Assembly: GCF_029889885.1 (NCBI RefSeq)
Contig: NZ_JARANY010000013.1
Coordinates: 1-64,000 of the forward strand
DNA: 64,000 bases
DNA from: Chromohalobacter sp. 296-RDG
Lineage (GTDB): Bacteria > Pseudomonadota > Gammaproteobacteria > Pseudomonadales > Halomonadaceae
Direction: 5' to 3'
Position 1 is the stretch's first letter, and each line of letters begins with the position of its first letter. The notes below the pieces were generated by a model. It saw only the letters and a list, made by a program, of their open reading frames with translations, was not told the DNA's origin and searched no databases. Below, in pieces: positions 1 to 10,470 of the stretch. The position numbers and the translations under genes are program-made.

Positions 1-834
1 CGCGCCGGTGAACAGAAACGGGATGAAAGTCAGGGTGGCGACCATGGCGTTGGGCAGCACATGGCGCCACATGATCAGGCGCGATGGCAGCCCCATGGCT
101 CGCGCCGCGCGCACGTACTCGAGATTGCGTGCGCGCAGGAATTCAGCGCGTACGATGTCGACCAGTCCCAGCCAGGAAAACAGCAGCATGATGCCCAGCA
201 GCCACCACAGGTTGGGCTGCACCAGGCTGGCTAGGATGATCAGCAGGAACAATACTGGCATGCCCGACCAGATTTCGATGATGCGCTGACCGATCAGATC
301 AACCTTACCACCGAAATAGCCTTGTACGCCGCCGAACAGGACACCCAGTGCCATGGAGCCCAGCGTCAGGACCACGGCGAAGACTACCGACAAACGAAAG
401 CCGTAGATCACCCGGGCGAAGACGTCGCGGCCATGGTCGTCGGTTCCCAGCCAGTGGCGTGACGAGGGTGGCGAGGGGGCGGGCCCGGTCAGCTCGCGAT
501 CCAGCGTGTCGTAGGAGAAGGGCACGGCCGGCCATAGCATCCAGCCCTGCGCGGCGATGTTTTCCCGTACGGCGGGGTCGCGATAGTCGGCCGTGGTGGG
601 GAGGAAGCCGCCGAACTCGGTTTCGGGATAATCGAATACCACCGGGGCGTACCACTGGCCCTGGTAGTGCATGACGATGGGCTTGTCGTTGGCGATCAAC
701 TCGGCGCCCAGACTGACGATCAGCAGCAGAGCGAAGGCCCACAGCGACCACCAGGCGCGCCCGTTGCCGCGAAAGACTTGCCAGCGGCGGCGGGCGATAG
801 GAGACGGGCGTGCGCGCATGCGAAGTGTCATCAT
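1..834 (-). CDS. yejE: Peptide ABC transporter permease YejE, cut by window edge
   Basis: Inner-membrane permease of the Yej oligopeptide importer (BPD_transp_1 family). Starting at 834, about 278 residues are visible: a charged cytoplasmic N-terminus, a first membrane helix near residues 28-48, then a periplasmic stretch. The permease core has the EAA-type loop ([20 protein letters not shown]), and the rest of the C-terminus lies beyond base 1. The start codon overlaps the yejB stop as ATGA, so the two are translationally coupled. A yejF ATPase is expected further left, outside the window. Confidence 0.9.
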   Translation of the reverse strand, partial: MMTLRMRARPSPIARRRWQVFRGNGRAWWSLWAFALLLIVSLGAELIANDKPIVMHYQGQWYAPVVFDYPETEFGGFLPTTADYRDPAVRENIAAQGWMLWPAVPFSYDTLDRELTGPAPSPPSSRHWLGTDDHGRDVFARVIYGFRLSVVFAVVLTLGSMALGVLFGGVQGYFGGKVDLIGQRIIEIWSGMPVLFLLIILASLVQPNLWWLLGIMLLFSWLGLVDIVRAEFLRARNLEYVRAARAMGLPSRLIMWRHVLPNAMVATLTFIPFLFTGA

Positions 835-1898
835 GCCCCCCGTGTCGCGAAGTCGATGCGCGGGTCGACCCACACATAGGTGAGATCGGAGATCAGCTTG
901 AGCACCAAGCCGATCAAGGTGTAGAGATACAAAGTGCCGAAGATGACCGGGTAATCGCGCTGCATCACGGCCTCGAAGCCGAGCAGCCCGAGGCCGTCGA
1001 GCGAGAAGATGACCTCGATCAGCAGCGATCCGGTGAAGAAGATGCCCACCAGTGCCGAGGGGAGTCCCGCGATGATGATCAGCATGGCATTGCGGAATAC
1101 GTGCCCGTAGAGCACGCGGCCTTCGCCGGCGCCTTTGGCACGTGCGGTGAGCACGTATTGTTTATGGATCTCGTCGAGGAAGCTGTTCTTGGTCAGCATG
1201 GTGAGCGTGGCGAAGCTGCCGATGGCCGAGGCCAGTACGGGCAGCGTGATGTGCCAGAAGTAATCCTGGATCTTGCCCCACCAGGAAAGATCGCCGAAGT
1301 CGGGTGAGGTCAGCCCGCGCAGCGGGAACCAGTCCAGGTAGCTGCCGCCGGCGAACACCACGATCAGGAAGATGGCGAACAAGAACCCCGGCACGGCGTA
1401 TCCCACGATGATCAGTCCCGAGGTCCAGACATCGAAGCGCGAGCCGTGGCGCAGGGCCTTGCGTATGCCGAGCGGTATCGAGATCGAATACACCAGCAGC
1501 GTCGTCCAGAGTCCCAGCGAGATCGAAACGGGCAGGCGTTCGACGATCAGGTCGGTCACTGGCCGCCCGCGAAAGAAGCTATCGCCGAGATCGAAGGTGG
1601 CGTAATCGGCCAGCATGCCGAAGAATCGCTCTACGGGGGGCTCATCGAAGCCGAATTGCTTTTCCAATGCCGCTTGGAGGCGTGGGTCGATGCCGCGCGC
1701 GTTGCGGGTATCACCGTTGGAGGTCTCGCCGCCGCCTTCCAGGCGCGTGCTGGCGTTGCTGTCCATGCCTTCGAAGCGGGCCAGCATCTGGTCGATAGGG
1801 CCGCCCGGTGCCACCTGCACGATAATGAAGTTGAGCAGCAAGATGCCCAACAGGGTGGGGATCATCAGTAACAGGCGGCGTAGAATGTAGTTAGCCAC
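831..1898 (-). CDS. yejB: Peptide ABC transporter permease YejB
   Basis: Second inner-membrane permease of the YejABEF importer. The N-terminal helix ([16 protein letters not shown]) and the motif [10 protein letters not shown] just after it are typical of YejB. The EAA loop ([20 protein letters not shown]) lies near residue 270, and about six membrane helices are visible. I place the start at the GTG at 1898 because AAGGA lies 7 nt upstream and the protein then begins like the family. An upstream in-frame ATG at 1922 would overlap yejA and has no ribosome binding site. About 355 residues, full length. Confidence 0.92.
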   Translation of the reverse strand: MANYILRRLLLMIPTLLGILLLNFIIVQVAPGGPIDQMLARFEGMDSNASTRLEGGGETSNGDTRNARGIDPRLQAALEKQFGFDEPPVERFFGMLADYATFDLGDSFFRGRPVTDLIVERLPVSISLGLWTTLLVYSISIPLGIRKALRHGSRFDVWTSGLIIVGYAVPGFLFAIFLIVVFAGGSYLDWFPLRGLTSPDFGDLSWWGKIQDYFWHITLPVLASAIGSFATLTMLTKNSFLDEIHKQYVLTARAKGAGEGRVLYGHVFRNAMLIIIAGLPSALVGIFFTGSLLIEVIFSLDGLGLLGFEAVMQRDYPVIFGTLYLYTLIGLVLKLISDLTYVWVDPRIDFATRGA

Positions 1899-1908
1899 GA
1901 TGCGGTCC

Positions 1909-3744
1909 TTAGCGTTCACCACGCTGACGTTGTTCTATCCGCGACGCGCGCTGCGGGTCGACCCACCAGCTCGATAGATCGAAGGTATATTCGGGGAATG
2001 GCTGGGGGTAGCCGAACTTGTCCCATAGCGCCACGCGAGTGCCATCGAGGTGCCATTGGGGAATGACGTAAAAACCCCAGCGCAGGACGCGGTCGAGGGC
2101 GTGTGCGGCAGTGTCCAGTGCCTGCCGGCTGTCGGCGCGGATCAGGCTGTCGACCAGACCGTCGATGGCGGGATTCTGCAGGCCGATCAAGTTGCGGCTG
2201 CGGGGTGCGTCGGCGTAGTCGCTGGTCCAGAATTCGCGCTGTTCGTTACCTGGGTTGGCGGACTGCGGGAAGCTGCCGAGGATCAGGTCGAAATCGAAGT
2301 TGCGCTGGCGCGTCAGGAACTGGTTGACGTCGACCACGCGCAGGTTGGCCTGAATGCCGAGGCGTTTGAGGTTCTGAATGAGCGGTAGGGTCACGCGCTC
2401 GAACTGGGTATCGTAGAGCAGGAATTCGAGACGCAGCGGTTGCTGGGTGTCGCTATTCACCAGCGTGCCATCATGTATTTCATAGCCGGCGTCGCGCAGT
2501 AGTCCCAACGCTTTTTTCAGGCGCGGCCTCAGCCCTTCGGGCCGGGGAGCAGGCAAGGGCGTGTCGAAGACATCCTGCGGCAGGCGATCCCGATAAGGCC
2601 CGAGTAGCTCGCGCTCGGCGTCGCTGGGCAGGCCACTGGCTTCCATCTCGGAGCTTTCGAAGTAGCTATCGGTTTCCTCGTAAGCGCCGTAGAAGAGATG
2701 CGTGTTGAGCCAGTCGAAGTCGGTGGCCAGAGTCAACGCCTCGCGAACGCGGCGGTCCTGGAATTTCTCGCGCCGCAGGTTCATGACGAAGGCCTGCATG
2801 CCGGCGGGCTGCGCGTCGGGGACGACCATGCGCTTGATGTAGCCTTCTTCGCGCGCGGGGGTATCGTAAGCAGTGGCCCAGTTCTTGGCACTACTTTCGC
2901 GGCGCAGATCGAGATTGCCGGCCTTGAAGGCCTCCAGCGCCACGGTTTGATCTCGGTAGTAGTCGTAGATCAGGCGGTCGATATTGTGCCGGCCGCGATT
3001 GATGGGCAGGTCGCGCCCCCAGTAATCCTCGACACGGCGATAGACGATGCGGCGTCCCGGCGAAAGGCTCTCGACTTCATAAGGGCCGGATCCCAGTGGC
3101 TTGTTTAATGTCGGCGTGGCAAAGTCCCGCGACGCCCAGTAGTGCTTGGGCAGCACCGGAAGCTGGCCGAGGATCAATGGCAACTCGCGCGAATTGTTGT
3201 CGCTGAATTCGAAGCGCACGGTGTCGTCATCCAGCGCTTCGATCTTGTCGACATCGGCGTAGTAGGCGCGATAGAACGGCTGCCCCTCGTCGCGCAGTAG
3301 GCTAAAGCTGAATACGACATCTTCCGCCGTTACAGGATGGCCGTCGTGGAAGCGTGCTTCCGGGCGCAAATCGACTTCCATCCAGTGGCGGTCGGGGTCG
3401 AGGCGGATACCGCCTGCCAGTAACCCATACATGGTGAAGGGCTCATCGGCGCTGGATTCCATCAAGGTATCGTAGACGTGATTCAGGCCCTCGGCCGGAT
3501 TGCCCTGAATGATGAAGGCGTTGGTCGAATCGAAGCTGCCTTGTGCGGCTTGCCGTAATTCACCGCCCTTGGGGGCATCCGGATTGGTGTAGGGCAAGTG
3601 CGAGAAGTCATCGGGCAGGGCGGGCGCATCGTAGAGCGAAATCCCCGTGACGGTTGGCACGTCTGCGGCCGGTACGGCCAGTGCCGCGAGGCTGGTCGCC
3701 CATAGGCAAGAACCCAACAGCAAGGTGATAACGAACGAGGGCAT
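1909..3744 (-). CDS. yejA: Periplasmic peptide-binding protein YejA
   Basis: Extracellular solute-binding protein, family 5 (SBP_bac_5), that delivers peptides to YejBE. It has a signal peptide ([20 protein letters not shown], then ALAVPA) and a mature domain with the family features, including [19 protein letters not shown] near the N-terminus. About 611 residues, the normal length for YejA. The ATG at 3744 follows AAGGA at good spacing and is preferred to a TTG one codon upstream. First gene of the leftward yejA-yejB-yejE operon. Confidence 0.92.
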   Translation of the reverse strand: MPSFVITLLLGSCLWATSLAALAVPAADVPTVTGISLYDAPALPDDFSHLPYTNPDAPKGGELRQAAQGSFDSTNAFIIQGNPAEGLNHVYDTLMESSADEPFTMYGLLAGGIRLDPDRHWMEVDLRPEARFHDGHPVTAEDVVFSFSLLRDEGQPFYRAYYADVDKIEALDDDTVRFEFSDNNSRELPLILGQLPVLPKHYWASRDFATPTLNKPLGSGPYEVESLSPGRRIVYRRVEDYWGRDLPINRGRHNIDRLIYDYYRDQTVALEAFKAGNLDLRRESSAKNWATAYDTPAREEGYIKRMVVPDAQPAGMQAFVMNLRREKFQDRRVREALTLATDFDWLNTHLFYGAYEETDSYFESSEMEASGLPSDAERELLGPYRDRLPQDVFDTPLPAPRPEGLRPRLKKALGLLRDAGYEIHDGTLVNSDTQQPLRLEFLLYDTQFERVTLPLIQNLKRLGIQANLRVVDVNQFLTRQRNFDFDLILGSFPQSANPGNEQREFWTSDYADAPRSRNLIGLQNPAIDGLVDSLIRADSRQALDTAAHALDRVLRWGFYVIPQWHLDGTRVALWDKFGYPQPFPEYTFDLSSWWVDPQRASRIEQRQRGER

Positions 3745-3770
3745 CAACCGGTTCCTTGAAGCAAGATGCG

Positions 3771-3797
3771 AACGGGCCGGTGAAACACCGGCCCGTT
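3771..3797 (-). terminator. Hairpin after mltD
   Basis: Perfect inverted repeat with 12-bp arms (AACGGGCCGGTG / CACCGGCCCGTT) and a 3-nt loop, between the mltD stop and the yejA start. The T-tract is weak on both strands, so it may act as a hairpin-dependent 3' end of mltD rather than a strong terminator. Confidence 0.6.
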
Positions 3798-3849
3798 TGC
3801 TAGCCTACCCCAGCGGTGTCGCGTTGAGTAGAGGTATCGCTCAATGCGC

Positions 3850-5181
3850 TCAGCGAGAAGCCTGGCGCAAGGTCAGGCGTTGCCCGGGTTGCAGATAATC
3901 GCCTCTATCGAGCTGGTTCCAGCGTGCCAGATCGCCGACGCTGACGCCATGACGCGCCGCGATACGCGACAAGCTGTCCCCCGGTTTGACTCTGACTTCG
4001 CGCGTGGCGTCGCGACTGGCCAGGTTGGGGGAATGGCCGGTGGACGGCACCACCAGCGATTGCCCGATGCGCAACGTATCGCCACTGAGCGCATTCTGCT
4101 GACGCAATACGCTGATGGGAATGTCATGACGTGCGGCGATGCCGGAGAGTGTATCGCCGCGTTTGACTACATAATGCGCTTTGGCCTGACGCTTCTCGGC
4201 AGGCATCGTTTCGAGCTTGGCGAGAAAGCGCTGTCGGCTGTCGGCGGGAATCACCAGCTTCGCGTTTTGACTGGGGCGTGTCGCTTCGCGTCGAAAGGCC
4301 GGGTTGAGTTCGCGCAGGCGTTGCTCGCTAACGCCGGCAAGTTGCGCGGCATCGGTCAACGCGAGTTGGCCTTGGGTTTTTACCTGGGCGATGGCCGGGC
4401 GATCGGGAATATCGGGCAGGCTGATCGCGTAGCGCTGCGGATCGGATACCACTGCGGCCAACGCCAATAGTTTGGGCACATAATCCATGGTTTGATCGGG
4501 CAGCGAGAGGTGCCAGTAATCGATAGGCTGGCCTTGAGCGGCGGCACGCTCACGGGCGCGATTGACCGTGCCCGCGCCCGCATTGTAAGCGGCCAGGGCA
4601 AGCTCGAGATTGCCCTCATACCATTGGTCGGCGAGTGTTTGCAGATAGTCGAGAGCGGCGGTTGTCGAGGCGATGACATCGCGACGCCCGTCATACCACC
4701 ATGTGTCGGTCAGGCCCATGGCCTCGCCAGTGCCCGGCATGAACTGCCATAGTCCTGAGGCGCCGCCGGGATGAGAGGCAGTGGGGTCGTAAGCGCTTTC
4801 GATAAACGGCAGGAGCGCCAGTTCGGTGGGCATGTCGCGCGCTTCGAGCTGACGGGTGACCCAGCGTAGCCAGGGGCGCGCATTCTGGGCCACGGCCGAG
4901 ACGTACTCGGGATGCTCGGAAAAGTAGTCGAGCCATTCCTTGACGCGTGGATTATCGATATCGTGGGACAGTCCGAAGCCGCTTTTAAGGCGCGTCCAGG
5001 CATCGGCTTGCACGGCGCTTTGAAGCTCCAGTGCGTGCCAGAAGGTCCCTTGGTACGCCGATGCAGTCGTGTCGCCGCCGGTCGGTGAGTCGCTGGCCGC
5101 AAGTGCGGGTAGCGACAAGGTGATCAGAAAAAGACCTCCCGCCAAGCTCAGGGCTTGGCGGCGGGTCGATCGAACGTGCAT
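3850..5181 (-). CDS. mltD: Membrane-bound lytic murein transglycosylase D
   Basis: Cleaves glycan strands of peptidoglycan to 1,6-anhydromuramyl products in the periplasm. It has a signal peptide (residues 1-29, ending LPALAA) without an obvious lipobox cysteine. The SLT domain contains catalytic Glu128 (LLPFIESAYDP), GLWQFMPGTG at 143-152 and AAYNAG at 197-202. Two LysM repeats (about 337-379 and 395-438) bind peptidoglycan. 443 residues, close to E. coli MltD. It sits just downstream of gloB on the same strand, as in many gammaproteobacteria. Confidence 0.93.
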   Translation of the reverse strand: MHVRSTRRQALSLAGGLFLITLSLPALAASDSPTGGDTTASAYQGTFWHALELQSAVQADAWTRLKSGFGLSHDIDNPRVKEWLDYFSEHPEYVSAVAQNARPWLRWVTRQLEARDMPTELALLPFIESAYDPTASHPGGASGLWQFMPGTGEAMGLTDTWWYDGRRDVIASTTAALDYLQTLADQWYEGNLELALAAYNAGAGTVNRARERAAAQGQPIDYWHLSLPDQTMDYVPKLLALAAVVSDPQRYAISLPDIPDRPAIAQVKTQGQLALTDAAQLAGVSEQRLRELNPAFRREATRPSQNAKLVIPADSRQRFLAKLETMPAEKRQAKAHYVVKRGDTLSGIAARHDIPISVLRQQNALSGDTLRIGQSLVVPSTGHSPNLASRDATREVRVKPGDSLSRIAARHGVSVGDLARWNQLDRGDYLQPGQRLTLRQASR

Positions 5182-5229
5182 GGGAAGCGAACCTCTCGAG
5201 GGCTATGACGTCAGCTTGACATGGTGTTG

Positions 5230-5997
5230 CTAGAAACGGTTTTTCCATTCGCGCAAGGTGGCGAAGGTGCTGCTGGCGTCGTCGGCGTTACCTTGTTCGG
5301 CCACTGCGCTGAGCAGGCCGGGTTGGTCGATGCGCAAGAAGGGGTTGATCTGGCGCTCGACACCGATGTTGGTGGGTAACGTGGGGCGCTCCAGCTGGCG
5401 TGCTTTTTCGCACTCCTCGAGGTAGGTGTCCCGCGTAGGGTTGTCGGGCTCGGCAGCTTGGGCGAAGCGCAGATTGGCCAGCGTATATTCGTGACCCGCG
5501 AATACCATGGTGTCGTCGGGCAATGCCGCGAGGCGCTCGAGTGAGCGCTGCATTTGTGCCGGCGAGCCTTCGAACAAGCGCCCGCAACCGGCCGAGAACA
5601 TCACATCGCCGCAGAACAGCAGCCCCGGCGTTCCGGGGGCATATAACGCGACGTGGTCGAGTGTATGACCGGGGACCGCGAAGACTTCGAAGCGCCGGCC
5701 TTGCACGCGGAAGTCGTCGCCGTCGCCAACGACTTCTTCAACGGCGGGGATGGCCGAGTTGTCGGGGCCTATTACGCGTGGTCCGTAGCGTTTGACCAAC
5801 GTGTCGATGCCGCCTGTGTGATCGTGATGATGGTGGGTGACCAAAATCGCTACCAGGTTCAGGTTTTCACGCTCAAGGTATTCGATGACGGGTTGCGCGT
5901 CGCCGGGATCGACGATCGCTACCTTATCGCTGGCATCCTGACGGAGCAGCCAGATATAGTTGTCCTGGAACGCAGGAATTGGAATCACGGTCAACAT
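5230..5997 (-). CDS. gloB: Hydroxyacylglutathione hydrolase (glyoxalase II)
   Basis: Hydrolyses S-lactoylglutathione to lactate and glutathione in methylglyoxal detoxification. It is a metallo-beta-lactamase-fold enzyme with the zinc motif THHHHDH at residues 54-60, further metal ligands in VPGHTLDH and CGDVMFSAGCGRLFEG, and the C-terminal HAGYD-type domain. 255 residues is normal. It is divergent from the methyltransferase gene at 6103, an arrangement shared with E. coli gloB/yafS. Confidence 0.95.
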   Translation of the reverse strand: MLTVIPIPAFQDNYIWLLRQDASDKVAIVDPGDAQPVIEYLERENLNLVAILVTHHHHDHTGGIDTLVKRYGPRVIGPDNSAIPAVEEVVGDGDDFRVQGRRFEVFAVPGHTLDHVALYAPGTPGLLFCGDVMFSAGCGRLFEGSPAQMQRSLERLAALPDDTMVFAGHEYTLANLRFAQAAEPDNPTRDTYLEECEKARQLERPTLPTNIGVERQINPFLRIDQPGLLSAVAEQGNADDASSTFATLREWKNRF

Positions 5998-6102
5998 AGT
6001 ACGCTAGACCTCGGCAAACGTCGGAAACACGCCTCTCGTCGCGCCATGCACGATGACGCACGGCAGCGTAAAATGCGACAACCTTGGGGGGAATGGGCCG
6101 TC

Positions 6103-6906
6103 GTGTCAAATTCGCATATGACAATGACGTTGGCGCAGGCTATCTGTGAAGGGCGCCGCTTCTGGGGCTCCGAAGAGGGCGTTGCATTATGGCAGGCACA
6201 GCGTGCGTGCCTGGGGCCACTCTGCGAGTCGCACTTCGGATCTCACAGCCTGCAGCTCGGTATGGCTTCGCGGCTGACCGACATGTGCCCCATTCGTCAT
6301 GCGATGAGCTGGGCGCCGACGCGCGCCTTGGCTCAGGATGATGCCTCCTTGATATGCGATCCCAGCGCCTTGCCGCTTCCCGATGAAAGCCTCGATCTCG
6401 TGCTGGTGCATCATCTGTTGGAGGTAATGCCCAACGCGCATCATCTGGTGCATGAGGCGGCACGGGTCACGCGGGATGATGGCTTGCTGGTCATGATGGG
6501 CTGGAATCCCTTTGGTGCTGATGTCCTGGGGCATTTGTCCCCTGCCAATCGGCGTCGTTGGCCCTGCAAGGGTCGCTGGCGGCGCAGTGGCCGGTTGCGG
6601 GAGTGGCTGGCGTTTGTCGATTTCGAGATCGACCGCGTAGACTACTGCGGCTTTCGCCTGCCTGGCGGGCATATTCACAACTTGGGGCTCGAAACGCTGG
6701 GGCGTCGCTATAATCTCCCATTTGGGGGATGTTATCTGATCGTGGCCCGGCGTAAGCAGATCCCTATACAACCGGTGCGCACCTTACTGCGCCGCGATTC
6801 GATGGCGGACAACTGGCTCGGCCCCGCCGCGCTTCATCGCGATCACCGCGGGCGCTCGGGTCATGCCACGCACGCCCACGACGATAGGATGGCCGAGGTT
6901 GACTGA
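6103..6906 (+). CDS. SAM-dependent methyltransferase (YafS-like)
   Basis: Class I methyltransferase of the Methyltransf_11 type. The acidic and substrate segments are visible ([18 protein letters not shown], then a loop with [11 protein letters not shown]). The position between gloB and rnhA matches E. coli yafS; the substrate is unknown. I chose the GTG at 6103 because GGGGGGAA lies about 10 nt upstream. In-frame ATGs at 6073 and 6118 lack a ribosome binding site. About 267 residues. The 3' end almost abuts rnhA. Confidence 0.8.
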   Translation: MSNSHMTMTLAQAICEGRRFWGSEEGVALWQAQRACLGPLCESHFGSHSLQLGMASRLTDMCPIRHAMSWAPTRALAQDDASLICDPSALPLPDESLDLVLVHHLLEVMPNAHHLVHEAARVTRDDGLLVMMGWNPFGADVLGHLSPANRRRWPCKGRWRRSGRLREWLAFVDFEIDRVDYCGFRLPGGHIHNLGLETLGRRYNLPFGGCYLIVARRKQIPIQPVRTLLRRDSMADNWLGPAALHRDHRGRSGHATHAHDDRMAEVD

Positions 6907-6925
6907 TACTCCCCCCGTGGGCGAT

Positions 6926-7393
6926 ATGCCCCATGTGACTATTTATACCGACGGCGCCTGTCGCGGTAACCCCGGGCCCGGTGGCTGGGGCGCGGTACTT
7001 CGTTACGGTCAGCACGAAAAGACCCTTAATGGCGGCGAAGCCGAGACCACCAACAATCGCATGGAGCTGACGGCCGCCATTCGGGCGCTGCGTATCTTGA
7101 CGCGTCCTTGTGAGGTGGCGCTATGGACCGATTCCGAGTATCTGCGTAAAGGCATCACCGAATGGGTCCATGGCTGGATCAAGCGTGGCTGGAAGACCGC
7201 CGCCAAGAAGCCGGTCAAGAACGCCGAGTTGTGGCGTGAACTACTCGAGGAGGCTCAGCGCCATCGTATCGAATGGCACTGGGTAAAAGGACATAGCGGC
7301 CACGAAGGTAACGAACTGGCCGATACGCTCGCCAATGCCGCCACCGACGATGTCCAGGCGGCTCAGCGGCGAGCCATGGCAGGAGAAAAGTAA
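6926..7393 (+). CDS. rnhA: Ribonuclease HI
   Basis: Degrades RNA in RNA-DNA hybrids. The carboxylate tetrad is present: Asp in [17 protein letters not shown], Glu in ETTNNRMEL, Asp in LWTDSEY, and the final Asp in [12 protein letters not shown], preceded by HWVKGHSG. 155 residues, normal length. The ATG at 6926 gives the standard family N-terminus [10 protein letters not shown]. Three nucleotides separate it from dnaQ, as in E. coli where the two are neighbours. Confidence 0.96.
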   Translation: MPHVTIYTDGACRGNPGPGGWGAVLRYGQHEKTLNGGEAETTNNRMELTAAIRALRILTRPCEVALWTDSEYLRKGITEWVHGWIKRGWKTAAKKPVKNAELWRELLEEAQRHRIEWHWVKGHSGHEGNELADTLANAATDDVQAAQRRAMAGEK

Positions 7394-7396
7394 GCA

Positions 7397-8158
7397 ATGC
7401 GTCAGATCGTACTGGATACCGAAACGACCGGCATCGATCCCAAGGATGGGCATCGCCTGATCGAAATTGGGGCGGTGGAGGTCGTCAATCGCCGGCTGAC
7501 CGGCAATAACTTCCATCAATACATCAATCCCGAACGCGATATCGATGCCGAGGCCATGGAAATACACGGCATCACCAATGAACGCGTCGCCGATGAGCCG
7601 GTGTTCGCGGATGTTGCCGATGCCTTCTGGGAATACATTTACGGCGCCGAACTGGTGATCCACAACGCGGCGTTCGACGTCGGCTTCATCGACCATGAGT
7701 TCGGCCTGCTGCAGAACAAGCGGAGTGGGCCACGGCTGGGCCCGGTCGCGGATCATTGCGGTGTGCTCGATACCTTGGCCATGGCGCGTAAGCTGCATCC
7801 TGGACAGCGCAATAATCTGGACGCGTTGTGCAAGCGTTACGCCATCGATAACGGTCGTCGGGTGCTCCACGGGGCCTTGCTGGACGCCGAGATTCTCTCC
7901 GATGTCTATCTGGCAATGACCGGGGGGCAGACGGCGCTTTCACTTGCCGGTGTCGAAGGTGCCGCTGGCGGCGACGCGGAGGGTGCGAATAGCGTTAGTG
8001 GTATTCGGCGTGTGGCCCGGGAAGGGGTAACGCTGGCGGTGACACGACCCAGCGAGACGGAATTGAGTGCGCACCGGGCCAAGCTTGACAGCATTCGCCA
8101 GGCGGCGGGTGAGTGTCATTGGGACACGTTGGACGACACGTCTCAGGGGCCCGCATGA
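7397..8158 (+). CDS. dnaQ: DNA polymerase III epsilon subunit (3'-5' proofreading exonuclease)
   Basis: Proofreading subunit of the replicative polymerase. The DEDDh exonuclease motifs are present: ExoI DTETTGI at residues 7-13, ExoII with HNAAFDVGF, and ExoIII with HGALLDAEIL. The C-terminal tail that binds the alpha subunit follows. 253 residues is typical. Its stop codon overlaps the start of nudC as ATGA, so rnhA, dnaQ and nudC form one transcription unit. Confidence 0.95.
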   Translation: MRQIVLDTETTGIDPKDGHRLIEIGAVEVVNRRLTGNNFHQYINPERDIDAEAMEIHGITNERVADEPVFADVADAFWEYIYGAELVIHNAAFDVGFIDHEFGLLQNKRSGPRLGPVADHCGVLDTLAMARKLHPGQRNNLDALCKRYAIDNGRRVLHGALLDAEILSDVYLAMTGGQTALSLAGVEGAAGGDAEGANSVSGIRRVAREGVTLAVTRPSETELSAHRAKLDSIRQAAGECHWDTLDDTSQGPA

Positions 8159-8949
8159 CGACCACTTCGACTCCGGCATTCGTCAGAGAACTGCCCGGTG
8201 CGCAGACGCCGCGCTGGGGGTATTGGATTCGTTTCGGCGAAGCGGGTATCGCCCCTGGTGAAGAGACGGGTATTTTGCAATCCCCGGCTGCCTGGCCCGA
8301 ACAGGCCATGCCGCTGGGGATGTGGCAAGGCTTGCCGGTGGCGATGGTGCACGAGGCTGGCGAGTCGAGCTGGCCTGCGGCGCGTGATTGGTTGGCGCGG
8401 TTACCCACCGCACAGGGCGATCTGCTGGCGACGGCGCTGCAAGTCTTTGCCTGGGCGCGCGATCATCGTTTTTGTGGACGCTGCGGAACGCCGATGCAGC
8501 GTCTTTCGCATGAGTTTGCCATGCAGTGCAAAGCGTGCGGTCATCGCAGCTATCCACGCATCTCGCCGTGCATCATTACGCTGGTTACCCATGGACGGGA
8601 TCTGTTGCTGGCGCGCAACGCGCGTTTCCCTGCGCGGCGTTATTCCACCTTGGCGGGGTTCATCGAGCCGGGGGAAACCGCCGAAAGTGCGGTGCGACGT
8701 GAAGTTCACGAGGAAGTCGGGATCGAGATCGGGCGGGTCAGTTTCTTCCGCAGCCAATCATGGCCGTTTCCGCATTCGCTGATGCTGGGGTTCTTCGCCG
8801 AAGCGGCCAGCCGACGCATCCGTATCGATGGCGTAGAGATCGCCGATGCTGCCTGGTTCACACCACGCCATTTGCCGGAATTGCCCCCCAGCCACTCGAT
8901 CTCGCGTCAGTTGATCGAAACGCACCTCAGTGCAGTGGCGATGCGCTGA
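8155..8949 (+). CDS. nudC: NAD(+)/NADH pyrophosphatase (RNA decapping) NudC
   Basis: Nudix hydrolase that splits NADH/NAD to NMNH/NMN plus AMP and removes NAD caps from RNA. It has a zinc ribbon (FCGRCGTPM and QCKACGH), a Nudix box (GFIEPGETAESAVRREVHEE followed by VG) and the NudC-specific SQxWPFPxS motif (SQSWPFPHS). 264 residues from the ATG at 8155, which overlaps the dnaQ stop. A longer in-frame start at 8113 lies inside dnaQ and is unlikely. Confidence 0.93.
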   Translation: MTTTSTPAFVRELPGAQTPRWGYWIRFGEAGIAPGEETGILQSPAAWPEQAMPLGMWQGLPVAMVHEAGESSWPAARDWLARLPTAQGDLLATALQVFAWARDHRFCGRCGTPMQRLSHEFAMQCKACGHRSYPRISPCIITLVTHGRDLLLARNARFPARRYSTLAGFIEPGETAESAVRREVHEEVGIEIGRVSFFRSQSWPFPHSLMLGFFAEAASRRIRIDGVEIADAAWFTPRHLPELPPSHSISRQLIETHLSAVAMR

Positions 8950-8984
8950 GAGATGTCATGGCGTGGAAATAGGCAAGGAAAGAA

Positions 8985-9302
8985 TTAGCTGCTGGGGAAC
9001 AGGCTGGTGAGCTTGCTGGCCAGCATGACATTGCCGGCGGCTTTCAGCTTGCCGCTCATGAAGGCTTGCATGCCGCTGACTTCACCGCTCATCACGCCCT
9101 TCAGGGTCTCGGTGTCGGTGGTCAGGCTGACGGAAGGGTCGTCGTGTTCGCCTTGCTGAACGTCCAGGGTGCCGTCCTGAATATGCAGGTAATAGTCATC
9201 GGCATCGCTGATGTGGAACTGGAAGATATCATTCATGCCTCGGGCGGCGGCAGGATCGAAGCGCGACTGAAGTTTTTCGATGACGGTGCTGGCGTCGGCC
9301 AT
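8985..9302 (-). CDS. SCP2 sterol-binding-domain protein
   Basis: 105-residue protein that is essentially one SCP-2 lipid-binding domain. The usual core is visible: FHISDADDYYLHIQDGTL, DPSVSLTTDTETL, then SGEVSGMQAFMSGKLKAAGN. Members are thought to bind or carry hydrophobic ligands; the ligand here is unknown. It stands alone, divergent from sohB, with about 100 nt between the two starts. Confidence 0.85.
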   Translation of the reverse strand: MADASTVIEKLQSRFDPAAARGMNDIFQFHISDADDYYLHIQDGTLDVQQGEHDDPSVSLTTDTETLKGVMSGEVSGMQAFMSGKLKAAGNVMLASKLTSLFPSS

Positions 9303-9402
9303 GATCGGTCACTCTATGGTGTTGATGGAAGTTTCAGCCTATTTCAAACAAATGTTTCATACAAGAGCTGCATTGATTGTCATCCAAGTATGAGGTAGCG
9401 AC

Positions 9403-10452
9403 GTGATTGAATGGATAGCGGAATACGCTTTGTTCGCCGCCAAGTTGGCGACACTGGTAATCGCCCTGGGCGTACTGATCGTGCTGGTGGTGTCCCTCAA
9501 GCAACGCGCCAGTGGGCAAGGCGATGATCATCGCCTACGCGTGGTGACATTGAATGAGCGCCAGCGGCGGCGGGGTGAATCGTTACGCCTGGCCGGGATG
9601 TCGCCCGCACGGCGGCGTCACGCACAAAAGGCGTTGCGCAAGCAGGAAAAGGCACGTCGCAAGGGAAAGGGTGACGCATCTGACGAAGTGTCATCGCGGG
9701 TGTGGGTGCTCGACTTCGATGGCGATCTCAAGGCATCACGCACTCCGCAACTTGCAGAGCAGGTCTCGCTCTTGCTGGACGAACTGCAGGCCGAGGATGA
9801 AGTGGTCGTGCGTCTCACCTCGGGGGGCGGCCTGGTTCACGCCTACGGACTTGCCGCTGCGCAGCTCGACCGGCTGCGCGATGCCGGAGCGCATCTTACC
9901 GTGTGCGTCGATAAGGTCGCCGCCAGTGGGGGGTACATGATGGCTTGCTGCGCGGATCGTTTGATCGCGGCGCCATTCGCTGTCCTCGGGTCGATCGGCG
10001 TGGTCGCGCAGATGCCCAACGTGCATCGCCTGCTCAAGAAGCACGATATCGATGTCGAACTGCTCACGGCGGGGCGTTACAAGCGGACCTTGACCATGCT
10101 CGGGGAAAATACTGATGAGGGGCGCGCCAAGTTTCTCGACGATTTGCAGGAAACCCATGATCTCTTCAAGCGCTACGTCGGCGAGCGGCGTCCGACGCTG
10201 GAAGTCGACAAGGTGGCGACCGGCGAAATCTGGTATGGCCGTCAGGCCCTCGAGGATGGCTTGATCGATGAGATCGCCACCAGCGACGGTTATCTTGCGG
10301 CACGCATGCAGGCAGCGCGGATCCTGCATGTGACGCTAGAGCCGCGCCATTCGCTGTTGCAGCGTGTCGGCGTGGGGGCCTCGATGGGGATCGAGCGTCT
10401 TGGGGATCGCGTCATGGAACGCTTGGAAGCCAGCAGTTGGCAGCGGCGTTGA
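9403..10452 (+). CDS. sohB: Inner-membrane serine protease SohB (S49 family)
   Basis: Signal-peptide-peptidase-like protease facing the periplasm. It has an N-terminal membrane anchor (about residues 10-31), then a Lys/Arg-rich linker (60-90), then the S49 domain. The likely catalytic dyad is Ser175 (KVAASGGYM) and Lys227 (LTAGRYKRTLT). 349 residues agrees with E. coli SohB. GTG start at 9403 with GAGGTAG upstream. Confidence 0.92.
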   Translation: MIEWIAEYALFAAKLATLVIALGVLIVLVVSLKQRASGQGDDHRLRVVTLNERQRRRGESLRLAGMSPARRRHAQKALRKQEKARRKGKGDASDEVSSRVWVLDFDGDLKASRTPQLAEQVSLLLDELQAEDEVVVRLTSGGGLVHAYGLAAAQLDRLRDAGAHLTVCVDKVAASGGYMMACCADRLIAAPFAVLGSIGVVAQMPNVHRLLKKHDIDVELLTAGRYKRTLTMLGENTDEGRAKFLDDLQETHDLFKRYVGERRPTLEVDKVATGEIWYGRQALEDGLIDEIATSDGYLAARMQAARILHVTLEPRHSLLQRVGVGASMGIERLGDRVMERLEASSWQRR

Positions 10453-10461
10453 GCCGCTGCC
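10439..10461 (+). terminator. Hairpin at the sohB stop codon
   Basis: Inverted repeat GGCAGCGGC / GCCGCTGCC with a 5-nt loop, spanning the sohB stop and lying between convergent sohB and the ArsR gene. There is no T-tract, so its function is uncertain. Confidence 0.4.
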
Positions 10462-10470
10462 AGGGCCGGT